From: CAXQZU01 sp964228555
GTDB lineage: Bacteria; Planctomycetota; PLA2; JAEUHO01
Direction: 5' to 3'
Assembly (NCBI GenBank): GCA_964228555.1
Contig: CAXQZU010000036.1
Span: forward strand, 62,001 to 126,000
DNA: 64,000 nucleotides
This document shows, one piece after another, positions 43,943-51,555 of this stretch (position 1 is the first letter of the stretch; the number at the start of each line of letters is the position of its first letter). A program made the translations under genes and the position numbers. The notes beneath the pieces were generated by a model. It saw nothing but the letters and a program-made list of their open reading frames with translations, was not told the DNA's origin and made no database searches.

Positions 43943-44557
43943 GTGCAGTACGTCGAGCGCCAGATCATCGCCTGGATCCTGATCGCGATGGGCGCGTTCT
44001 TCCTCGCGCGCGCCGTGGCGGGCACCCGCGAGCGCGGCGCCATGAAGCAGCTGCTGGGCATCCGCATCGACAAGGTCAAGCGCTTCCGCGACTTCATCCT
44101 GCAGCGCCTCGATGCGCTGGCCGGCTTCCTGTTCGTCCTGCTGGGCGTGGGCACGCACCTCTACGTGCTGGTGCGCGAGGCGCAGGCCGCCAGCCACGTG
44201 AACAACCCGCGCGGGGCGCTGGGCGACATCCTCGTGTGGCTGGCCGTGGGCCTGCTGGTCGCGCTGCTGCTGGCCGCGCTGATCCACTGGGTCACCACCA
44301 GCACCAGCCGCCGCATCTTCCTCGACAACCTCGCCTACCTGATCGTGCGCTACCGCTTCCGGATCGAGGACGATCCCGAGCTGCTGCTGCAGGTAGGCGA
44401 CATGCTGCGCCTCGTGCGCTCCGAGGACGACACCATCGAGTCCTATGCGCGCCGCGTGGAGGCCGCGCTGGACCTCGGGCGCGCTCGCAGCGAGCTGGTC
44501 GCCAAGGGCAAGCTGCCCGCACGGCAGGGAGAGGCCCCCGGCGAGCCCCTCGCCTGA
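43943..44557 (+). CDS. Small two-helix membrane protein, unknown
   Basis: A 204-residue protein from GTG 43943, preceded by an AGGAAGG stretch. An N-terminal hydrophobic segment (IIAWILIAMGAFFLARAV) is followed by a short basic region, a second segment near 58-76 (ALAGFLFVLLGVGTHLYVLV) and a third near 95-117 (ILVWLAVGLLVALLLAALIHWV). A cytoplasmic tail of about 85 charged residues ends the protein. I do not recognise the family. It stands alone between the divergent DUF58 operon and valS, with a hairpin after it. Confidence 0.6.
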   Translation: MQYVERQIIAWILIAMGAFFLARAVAGTRERGAMKQLLGIRIDKVKRFRDFILQRLDALAGFLFVLLGVGTHLYVLVREAQAASHVNNPRGALGDILVWLAVGLLVALLLAALIHWVTTSTSRRIFLDNLAYLIVRYRFRIEDDPELLLQVGDMLRLVRSEDDTIESYARRVEAALDLGRARSELVAKGKLPARQGEAPGEPLA

Positions 44558-44583
44558 GCGCGCGCCCCCGGGCCCGCGCGCGC
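44558..44583 (+). terminator. GC-alternating hairpin before valS
   Basis: GCGCGCGC, a C/G loop of 10 nt, GCGCGCGC, directly after the stop at 44557. The alternating purine-pyrimidine arms could also adopt Z-DNA under supercoiling. It probably ends the upstream transcript. Confidence 0.45.
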
Positions 44584-44600
44584 ACGCGCGCCCGCCGGCC

Positions 44601-44629
44601 TTCGGCCTCGCGCCCCGGCCCGGTAGGGT
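44601..44629 (+). promoter_or_regulatory. Promoter-like pair before valS
   Basis: TTCGGC (44601-44606), 17 nt, TAGGGT (44624-44629). The -35 match is weak and the -10 typical for this window. The leader would be about 25 nt. No T-box-like leader is present. Confidence 0.45.
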
Positions 44630-44660
44630 AGGCGCCTCCCCCGCCCGGCAGCCCTTGCCC

Positions 44661-47093
44661 ATGCTCGACGCGAACTACGACCCCAAGGCCATCGACGCCT
44701 TCGCCCAGGAGCTCTGGGAGCGGCTGGGCGTGCACCGCTTCGACCCCGCCTCGACGGCCGAGGTGTTCTCCATCGACACGCCCCCGCCCACCGTGTCGGG
44801 CAGCCTGCACATCGGGCACGTGTTCTCGTACACGCAGGCCGAGTGCATCGCGCGCTACCAGCGCATGCGCGGCAAGAACGTCTTCTATCCCTTCGGCTTC
44901 GACGGCAACGGCCTGCCCACCGAGCGCCTGGCCGAGAAGGAGCACGGCGTGCAGGGGCGCAGCATGCCGCGCCCGGACTTCGTGGCGCTGTGCCTGCAGA
45001 CCAGCCGCACCTACGAGCGGCAGTTCGAGGCGCTCTGGCGCCGGCTGGGCATCTCGTCGGACTGGTCGCTGGCCTACAGCACCATCGACGAGCGCTGCAT
45101 GCGCATCAGCCAGCGTGGCTTCCTCGACCTGTTCCGCAAGGGCGAGGTGTACCTCAAGACCTCGCCCACCCTGTGGGACACCGAGACGCAGACCGCGGTG
45201 GCGCAGGCCGAGCTGGAGGCCAAGGAGAAGCGCACGCTGTTCAACGACCTGCGCTTCGACCTTGCGGGCGGAGGCTCGCTCACCATCGCCACCACGCGAC
45301 CCGAGCTGCTGGGCGCCTGCGTGGCCGTGTTCGTGCATCCCACCGACCCGCGCCACGCCGCCCTGCTGGGCCGGCGCGCCCTCGTGCCGCTGTACGGCCA
45401 CGAGGTGCCCGTGCTGGCCGACGAGAAGGTGGACCCTGCCAAGGGCACGGGCTGCGTGATGTGCTGCACCTTCGGCGACAAGACCGACGTCGAGTGGTAC
45501 CAGAAGCACGGCTTGGCCCTGCGGCAGGTGCTGGGCGCCGACGGGCGCATGACGGCGCTGGCCGGCCCGGAGGAGGGCCTGTACGCCAACCAGGCGCGCA
45601 AGGCCATCCTCGAGCGCCTCAAGGCGGCCGGCCACCTGCTGGCCAGCCGCGAGATCGACCACGTGGTGCAGGCCTACGAGCGCACCGGCCGCGAGATCGA
45701 GTTCCTGCCCACCCGCCAGTGGTTCGTGAAGGTGCTCGACAAGAAGGCCGACCTGGTGCGGATGGGCGAGCAGGTCCGCTGGTTCCCCGAGCACATGGGC
45801 AAGCGCTACCGCAACTGGGTCGAGGGCCTGGAGTGGGACTGGTGCATCTCGCGCCAGCGCTTCTTCGGCGTGCCCTTCCCCGTCTGGTATTGCGAGGGCT
45901 GCAGCGAGGTGCGCGTGGCCGAGGACCACGAGCTGCCCGTGGACCCCACGGCGCGCATGCCCGGCACGCCCTGCCGCGCCTGCGGCGGCAGCGCCTGGCG
46001 CGCCGAGCGCGACGTGATGGACACCTGGGCCACCAGCAGCGAGACCCCGCAGGTGAACGCGCGCTGGGGCGACCCGGCCGGGGCCCCGCGCAGCCCGCTG
46101 CCCATGACCCTGCGCCCGCAGGCGCACGACATCATCCGCACGTGGGCCTTCTACACCATCGTCAAGTCGTGGATCCACCACCGCCAGGTCCCGTGGCGCG
46201 ACGCGATGATCTCGGGCCACGTGCAGGCGCCCGGCAAGCAGAAGATCAGCAAGAGCAAGGGCAACGCCCCCACCGACCCCAACACGCTGGTGGACGAGCA
46301 CGGCGCCGACGCGGTCCGCTACTGGGCCCTCTCCGCCACGCTGGGCAACGACTACGTCTACAGCACCGAGGACCTCGCGCGCGGCCGGGCGCTGGGCGTC
46401 AAGCTGTGGAACGCGGCAAGGCTGGCGCGCACGCACCTCGCCGGATGGGCGCCCTCGCCCGGCGATCCTGCCCAGCCGGTGGACCGCTGGATGCGCGCGC
46501 GCCTGGCGGCGGGCGTGAAGGCCGTGCAGGCCGACCTCGACGCCTACGAGTTCGGCACGGCCAAGGGCAAGGTCGAGCAGCTGTTCTGGAACGACCTCTG
46601 CGACAACTACCTCGAGCTGGTCAAGGGCCGCCTGCACGACACCTCGCCCGCGGGCGCGACGGCGCGCCGTGCTGCCCAGGCCGGCCTCTTCGACGCCCTC
46701 TCCACGATCGTGCGCCTGCTGGCGCCCTTCGTGCCGCACGTGGCCGAGGTGGTGTGGCAGGCGCTGTTCGCCGCGCCGCTGGGCTGCCCCAGCGTGGGCC
46801 GCGCGCCGTGGCCCGCGCCGCCCCCGGCATGGCGCGACGACACGGCGCTGGCGCAGGGCGAGGCCGCGCTGGCCCTGCTGGTGGCCGTGCGCCGCTGGCG
46901 CTCGGAGCACAAGCTCAGCCCGGGCGTGCCGCTGGCCGAGGCCGTGCTGCAGGTGGGCAGCGCGCATGCCCCCCACGTGGCGGCGGTGGCCGACGACGTG
47001 CGGGCCGCCTTGCGCGTGGCACGCCTGGTGGCCACGCCCGGGACCGGGCTGGCCGCCGACGCCGTCGTGCTGGACTCGGCAACGCAGGCGTGA
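44661..47093 (+). CDS. valS: Valyl-tRNA synthetase
   Basis: An 810-residue class I synthetase charging tRNA-Val. The HIGH motif is PPPTVSGSLHIGHVFSYTQ near 35-53. The KMSKS loop reads KISKS. The editing (CP1) domain spans about 180-380 (TIATTRPELLG, GTGCVMCCTFGDKTDVEWYQ). A zinc-ribbon-like CEGC...CRAC follows near 413-440. The motifs HVFSY and FDGNGLPTER and the short C-terminus without a long coiled-coil arm resemble the archaeal/rickettsial type of ValRS rather than the usual bacterial type (about 880-950 residues). ATG 44661 begins the recognisable N-terminus. The end overlaps ppx by GTGA. Confidence 0.95.
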   Translation: MLDANYDPKAIDAFAQELWERLGVHRFDPASTAEVFSIDTPPPTVSGSLHIGHVFSYTQAECIARYQRMRGKNVFYPFGFDGNGLPTERLAEKEHGVQGRSMPRPDFVALCLQTSRTYERQFEALWRRLGISSDWSLAYSTIDERCMRISQRGFLDLFRKGEVYLKTSPTLWDTETQTAVAQAELEAKEKRTLFNDLRFDLAGGGSLTIATTRPELLGACVAVFVHPTDPRHAALLGRRALVPLYGHEVPVLADEKVDPAKGTGCVMCCTFGDKTDVEWYQKHGLALRQVLGADGRMTALAGPEEGLYANQARKAILERLKAAGHLLASREIDHVVQAYERTGREIEFLPTRQWFVKVLDKKADLVRMGEQVRWFPEHMGKRYRNWVEGLEWDWCISRQRFFGVPFPVWYCEGCSEVRVAEDHELPVDPTARMPGTPCRACGGSAWRAERDVMDTWATSSETPQVNARWGDPAGAPRSPLPMTLRPQAHDIIRTWAFYTIVKSWIHHRQVPWRDAMISGHVQAPGKQKISKSKGNAPTDPNTLVDEHGADAVRYWALSATLGNDYVYSTEDLARGRALGVKLWNAARLARTHLAGWAPSPGDPAQPVDRWMRARLAAGVKAVQADLDAYEFGTAKGKVEQLFWNDLCDNYLELVKGRLHDTSPAGATARRAAQAGLFDALSTIVRLLAPFVPHVAEVVWQALFAAPLGCPSVGRAPWPAPPPAWRDDTALAQGEAALALLVAVRRWRSEHKLSPGVPLAEAVLQVGSAHAPHVAAVADDVRAALRVARLVATPGTGLAADAVVLDSATQA

Positions 47094-48619
47094 CGCGCAC
47101 CCTCGCCGCCGTCGACCTGGGCAGCAACTCCTTCCACCTCGTCGTGGCCCGCGTGGTGGACGGCATGCCGGTGGTCGTGGACCGGCTGCGCGAGCGGGTC
47201 GTGCTGGCGGCGGGCCTGGACCGCCAGGGCCGGCTCGAGGCCGCGGCCGAGGCGCGGGCACTGGCCTGCCTCACCCGCTTCGGCCAGCGCCTGCGTGGCG
47301 TCTCGCCCGATGCCGTGCGCGCCGTGGGCACCAACGCACTGCGGCAGGCCCGCAACGCCTCGAACCTGCTGCGCCGGGGCCAGGCCGCCCTGGGCCACCC
47401 CATCGAGGTGATCTCCGGCCAGGAGGAGGCGCGCCTGATCTACCAGGGCGTGGCGCACGACCTGGCGCGAGACGGCCGGCCGCGGCTCGTGGTGGACATC
47501 GGGGGCGGCAGCACGGAGTGCATCGTGGGCCGCGACCTGCGCACGCTGCAGGTGGACAGCCTGTTCATGGGCTGCGTGTCGTGGACGCTGCGCCACTTCC
47601 CCGACGGGCGCGTGCGCGCCCGCGACCTGCACCGTGCCGTGATGGCGGCAGCACTGGAGGTGGAGCCGCTGCGGCAGCGCTACCGCGCGCTGGGCTGGCA
47701 GCAGGCCGTGGGCTCCTCGGGCACCATCCTCGCCATCGAGGAGGTGCTGCGGGAGGAAGGCTGGAGCCGGGGCGGCATCACGCGCAAGGGCCTCGAGCGG
47801 CTGCGCAAGGCCCTGCTGCGCGCAGGACGGACCTCCGACCTGCGCCTCTCGGGCCTCAAGGCGGAGCGCGCCGAGGTGCTGCCCGGCGGGCTGGCCATCC
47901 TGCTGGCGCTGTTCGACGGGCTCTCCATCGCGCGCATGGACGTGTCGCAAGGCGCGTTGCGCGAGGGGCTGCTCTACGACATGGTGGGCCGCCTGCGGCG
48001 GGACGACCCGCGCGAGCAGGCGGTGGAGGCGATGGCGCGCCGCCACGGCGTGGAGGCCCGCCACGCCGCCGCCGTGCAGCGCACGGCGCTCGCGCTGCTG
48101 GGGCAGTGCGCGCGCACGTGGGGCCTGCAGGGCGAGGAGCCGCGGCGCCTGCTGGGCTGGGCCGCCCGCCTGCACGAGGTGGGCACCTCGCTGAGCCACA
48201 CGGGCCACCACAAGCACGGGGGCTACCTGCTCGCGCACAGCGACCTGCGCGGCTTCGGCCGCCTCGAGCAGCAGCGGCTGGCTGCGCTGGTGCGCAACCA
48301 CCGCCGCAGCGTGGACGAGGCCACGCTGGATGCCCTGCCGCGGGCCCAGCGCGAGCCCACGCTGCGCCTGACCGCCCTGCTGCGCCTGGCCGTGCGGCTC
48401 AGCCGCGGCCGCACCGGACGCGCCACGCTCGAGGCGCGGCTCGGCGCGCGCGGCCGGCGACTCACCCTCGCCTTCCCGCGCGGGTGGCTGCACGCCCGCC
48501 CGCTCACGGGGGCGGACCTCGAGGAAGAGGCCGGCGAGCTGCGCGCCGCGGGCCTGCGCCTCGCCGTGCGCACGGCGCCCGCCGCACGCCGCCGCCAGCG
48601 CAGCCGGGGTCGCGACTAG
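47090..48619 (+). CDS. ppx: Ppx/GppA-family exopolyphosphatase
   Basis: A 509-residue enzyme of the sugar-kinase/actin fold that removes phosphate from polyphosphate or hydrolyses pppGpp. The phosphate loop DLGSNS is at residues 9-14, AVGTNALRQARN lies near 80, and VDIGGGSTE near 139 is the second phosphate site. A C-terminal HD-like helical domain follows from about 310 (RLHEVGTSLSHTGHHKHGGYLL). GTG 47090 overlaps the valS stop. The stop codon overlaps the ppk1 stop on the other strand, within CTAG. Ppx and GppA cannot be separated by eye; adjacency to ppk1 favours Ppx. Confidence 0.88.
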   Translation: MTRTLAAVDLGSNSFHLVVARVVDGMPVVVDRLRERVVLAAGLDRQGRLEAAAEARALACLTRFGQRLRGVSPDAVRAVGTNALRQARNASNLLRRGQAALGHPIEVISGQEEARLIYQGVAHDLARDGRPRLVVDIGGGSTECIVGRDLRTLQVDSLFMGCVSWTLRHFPDGRVRARDLHRAVMAAALEVEPLRQRYRALGWQQAVGSSGTILAIEEVLREEGWSRGGITRKGLERLRKALLRAGRTSDLRLSGLKAERAEVLPGGLAILLALFDGLSIARMDVSQGALREGLLYDMVGRLRRDDPREQAVEAMARRHGVEARHAAAVQRTALALLGQCARTWGLQGEEPRRLLGWAARLHEVGTSLSHTGHHKHGGYLLAHSDLRGFGRLEQQRLAALVRNHRRSVDEATLDALPRAQREPTLRLTALLRLAVRLSRGRTGRATLEARLGARGRRLTLAFPRGWLHARPLTGADLEEEAGELRAAGLRLAVRTAPAARRRQRSRGRD

Positions 48620-50820
48620 CGCGTCAGGCGCTGCAGCACCTGCGCCTGCGCGGAGCGCGGCGCCTCGCCCGGCGCCGGCCTGCAGCGCACCCAGGTGCCG
48701 TCGGCCTGCAGGTCCCAGGCCTGCACGTTGTCCTGCAGGTGGGGACGCAGGCACTCTTCGATCACGCGGTGCTTGAGACGGTCGTCCAGCACCGGGAAGG
48801 CCGTCTCCACGCGTCGCAGCAGGTTGCGCTCCATCCAGTCGGCGCTGCTGCAGAACAGGCGGTCCTCGCCCCGGGCATGGAAGCGGTAGACGCGCGCGTG
48901 CTCGAGGAAGCGGCCGACGACGCTGCGCACGCGGATGGTCTCCGACACGCCCGGGACCCCGGGGCGCAGGGCGCACAGGCCTCGCACCACGAGGTCGATG
49001 GGCACGCCCGCCTGCGAGGCGCGGTAGAGCGCCTGGATCACCCACGTGTCGGAGAGGCCGTTCACGCGCGCCTCGATGCGCGCCGGCCGGCCCGCGCGCG
49101 CCTCGGCCGCCTCCGCGTCGATCAGGCCCACCAGGCTGGAGTGCAGCGTGAAGGGCGCCTGCAGCAGGCGCTTGAGCTGCGGCGCCTTGCCCAGCCCGGT
49201 CAGCTGGTTGAACAGGGCGTGCACGTCCTCGCCGGCCTGCGGGTCGGCCGTCAGCAGGCCCAGGTCCGTGTAGACGCGGGCATTGAGCGTGTGGTAGTTG
49301 CCCGTGCCCAGGTGCACGTAGCGGCGCAGGCCTCCGGCCTCGCGGCGCACCACCAGCAGCATCTTGGCGTGCGTCTTGTAGCCCACGATGCCGTACACGA
49401 TGCTGGCGCCCGCCTGCTGCAGGCGGGTGGCCAGCTCGATGTTCTGGGCCTCGTCGAAGCGCGCGCGCAGCTCCACCACCGCAGTAACGTCCTTGCCGGC
49501 GCGCGCGGCATCCACGAGCGCAGCCACCACGGGGCTGTCGTGGCCCGTGCGGTAGAGCGTCTGCTTGATGGCCAGCACGTCGGGATCGGCCGCGGCCTGC
49601 CGCACCAGGTCGATCACGGGGGCGAAGGCCTCGTAGGGATGGTGGAGCAGCACGTCGCCCTGCTGCAGCACCTCGAAGAGGCTGCCGCCCGCCTTGAGGC
49701 GCGCAGGCACGCCCGGCTCGAAGGGCGCGAACTTCAGGTCGGGCCGCTCCACGAGCGTGTAGAGGCTGGCGAGGCGGTTGAGGTTCACCGGGCCCGGCAC
49801 GCGGTAGAGGTCGTCGTGGCCCAGCTCGGTGCGCGCCAGCAGCAGGCTCACCATCTCGTTGGGGCAGGCCTCGCCCACCTCGAGGCGCACCGCCGCGCCG
49901 TAGTTGCGCCGCGGCAGCTCGCCCGCGAGGGCCTGCAGCAGGTTGTCCACGTCCTCCTCGTCCACCCACAGCTCGCTGTCGCGCGTGATGCGGAAGGGGA
50001 AGCAGCCCGTGGCCTCCATGCCGGGGAACAGGTCGCCGAGGTGCTCCTCGACGATGGCCGACAGGGGCACGAAGCGGTGGGGGCCGCCCGCCACCTCGTC
50101 GGGCACGCGGACCAGCCGGGGCAGCGAGCGCGGCACCTGCACCACGGCCACGCCGCTGCTGCGACCGAAGGCGTCCTGCCCCTCCAGCGAGGCCACGAAG
50201 GACAGGCCCTTGTTGAGCACCTGCGGGAAGGGATGCGAGGGATCCAGCGCCACCGGCGTGAGCACGGGCAGCACCTCGGCTGCGAAGTGGCTGCGCACCC
50301 AGCGCATCACGGCAGGCGACCAATGGCCGCGATCCAGCAGCCGGATGCCCTCGGCCTCCAGCGCCGGCATGATCTGCGTGCCCAGCAGGCGATAGGCCTC
50401 GGCCACCAGCCCGTGGGCCACCTCGCTGATGCGGCGCAACAGCTCGCCCGCCGGCATCCCGTCGGGACCGGCGCTGCGCACGCCCACGCGCACCTGCTGG
50501 CGCAGGCCGGAGACGCGCACCTCGAAGAACTCGTCGAGGTTGCTGCTGAAGATGCCGAGGAAGCGCAGCCTCTCCAGCAGCGGCAGGCCGGGGTCGGCCG
50601 CCTGTGCCAGCACGCGGCGGTTGAACTCCAGCAGGCTCAGCAGGCCGGGCAGGTAGAGGCTGGGGCTGTCCAGCGCGGGCACGCCCTCGCGAGCCTGCGC
50701 GGGAGGCGCGGGGGACAGCGGGGCGGGGGCTTCCAGCGAGGTGAGTCGGGGGTCAGGCACGGCGGCACGCTTGCAAGGGCACGAGGGAACGGACGAGGCG
50801 TCGGGGCCCCGGGGCTGCAC
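48616..50820 (-). CDS. ppk1: Polyphosphate kinase 1
   Basis: A 734-residue enzyme that reversibly makes polyphosphate from ATP. The N-terminal domain contains FNRRVLAQAADPGLPLLERL and IFSSNLDEFFEVRV. The autophosphorylated His is expected in VGYKTHAKM (about residue 484), with a second active-site His in RYVHLGTGNYH. IKQTLYRTG is also typical. The first 45 residues are a variable tail. GTG 50820 is chosen because it is the first start after a TAGTCC hexamer 9 nt upstream; GTG 50760 is an alternative. It runs tail to tail with ppx and head to head with sixA. Confidence 0.95.
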   Translation of the reverse strand: MQPRGPDASSVPSCPCKRAAVPDPRLTSLEAPAPLSPAPPAQAREGVPALDSPSLYLPGLLSLLEFNRRVLAQAADPGLPLLERLRFLGIFSSNLDEFFEVRVSGLRQQVRVGVRSAGPDGMPAGELLRRISEVAHGLVAEAYRLLGTQIMPALEAEGIRLLDRGHWSPAVMRWVRSHFAAEVLPVLTPVALDPSHPFPQVLNKGLSFVASLEGQDAFGRSSGVAVVQVPRSLPRLVRVPDEVAGGPHRFVPLSAIVEEHLGDLFPGMEATGCFPFRITRDSELWVDEEDVDNLLQALAGELPRRNYGAAVRLEVGEACPNEMVSLLLARTELGHDDLYRVPGPVNLNRLASLYTLVERPDLKFAPFEPGVPARLKAGGSLFEVLQQGDVLLHHPYEAFAPVIDLVRQAAADPDVLAIKQTLYRTGHDSPVVAALVDAARAGKDVTAVVELRARFDEAQNIELATRLQQAGASIVYGIVGYKTHAKMLLVVRREAGGLRRYVHLGTGNYHTLNARVYTDLGLLTADPQAGEDVHALFNQLTGLGKAPQLKRLLQAPFTLHSSLVGLIDAEAAEARAGRPARIEARVNGLSDTWVIQALYRASQAGVPIDLVVRGLCALRPGVPGVSETIRVRSVVGRFLEHARVYRFHARGEDRLFCSSADWMERNLLRRVETAFPVLDDRLKHRVIEECLRPHLQDNVQAWDLQADGTWVRCRPAPGEAPRSAQAQVLQRLTR

Positions 50821-50829
50821 CCGGGGACG

Positions 50830-50835
50830 GGACTA
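50830..50835 (-). promoter_or_regulatory. -10-like hexamer TAGTCC of ppk1
   Basis: On the minus strand TAGTCC ends 9 nt before GTG 50820, predicting a near-leaderless transcript. The last base deviates from the TANNNT pattern. Confidence 0.35.
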
Positions 50836-50905
50836 GGGTGCCACCGCGGGCGGGGTGGCCCGGGTACCGCCCGCGTCATTTCATGCCCTTTTCACCACCC
50901 TCCCT

Positions 50906-50931
50906 TGCCGAGGCCAGAAATGGCCTCGGCA
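50906..50931. repeat. Perfect 10-bp inverted repeat with 6-nt loop
   Basis: TGCCGAGGCC, loop AGAAAT, GGCCTCGGCA, extendable by three more pairs including one G-T. It lies in the divergent gap between ppk1 and sixA, where no gene should end. It may be an operator, or the end of a short unannotated RNA. The stretch just before it (50875-50893) is unusually AT-rich. Confidence 0.6.
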
Positions 50932-50984
50932 GGGTCATCCAGCCCGGCTGGGCACCCCTTGGAGCACCCGCGCCCTGGCTCGGC

Positions 50985-50990
50985 TAGGGT
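50985..50990 (+). promoter_or_regulatory. -10-like hexamer TAGGGT of sixA
   Basis: TAGGGT ends 17 nt before ATG 51008. A TTGGAG lies 20 nt further up, somewhat too far for a normal -35. Confidence 0.45.
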
Positions 50991-51007
50991 GCCCTCCAGG
51001 CGCTGCC

Positions 51008-51484
51008 ATGCTGCTTGCCCTCCTGCGTCACGCCCCGGCCCATCCCCCCAGCGGACCCGAGCCCGCCGCGGACGCCCTGCGCGCACTCACCCCCCGCGGG
51101 CGCCGCCGGATGAGGCGGGTGGGGCGCGGGCTTGCCCGGGCGGGGTTGCGCTTCGACCGCCTGCTGACCAGCCCGCTGCGGCGTGCGACCGAGACCGCCG
51201 CCCTGGCCCGCCACCTCGTGGACGGTCCCGTGCAGGTGGAGCCCCTGCTGGCGCAGGCCCCCACCCCGGCCCTGCTGGAACGGCTGGGCGGCCAGCAGCC
51301 CCTGCTGGTGGGCCACGAGCCCCACCTCTCGGCGCTGGCCGCGTGGCTGGCCTGCGGCGATCCCGCACTGGGCGCGGGCCTGCGGCTGCGCAAGGCCGGC
51401 TTGCTGCTGCTGGAGGGCGCCCCGCAGCCCGGCGCCATGCGTATCGTGGCCTTGCTGCCCCCCGGCCTGAGCCGCCACCTGTGA
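51008..51484 (+). CDS. sixA: SixA-like phosphohistidine phosphatase
   Basis: A 158-residue histidine phosphatase. The catalytic RH is Arg7-His8 in LLALLRHAPA; SPLRRATETAA near 55-65 supplies the second Arg, and LVGHEPHLS near 101-109 the second His. SixA enzymes dephosphorylate histidine-phosphorylated proteins, classically phosphotransfer domains. Homologs are often encoded beside ppk or ppx, and here the gene is divergent from ppk1. The size (about 160) matches SixA rather than larger phosphoglycerate mutases. Confidence 0.8.
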   Translation: MLLALLRHAPAHPPSGPEPAADALRALTPRGRRRMRRVGRGLARAGLRFDRLLTSPLRRATETAALARHLVDGPVQVEPLLAQAPTPALLERLGGQQPLLVGHEPHLSALAAWLACGDPALGAGLRLRKAGLLLLEGAPQPGAMRIVALLPPGLSRHL

Positions 51485-51522
51485 GCGGGGCGGCGGGCAG
51501 CCGCGGCCCGGGCCCCCACCCG

Positions 51523-51528
51523 TAGACT
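51523..51528 (+). promoter_or_regulatory. -10-like hexamer TAGACT of purF
   Basis: TAGACT lies 27 nt before ATG 51556. No PurR-like palindrome is seen. A CAGCGGAG precedes the start. Confidence 0.45.
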
Positions 51529-51555
51529 TGCGCCCTCCCAGCGGAGCCCAGCGGC

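Noticed and set aside
50875..50893. Phosphate box for ppk1
   Set aside because: Only loose similarity to half sites and no correct 11-nt repeat. It is kept only as a question within the palindrome finding.
46669..51525. Very long plus-strand open frame across valS, ppx and ppk1
   Set aside because: It runs out of frame through three well-identified genes and has low-complexity translation.
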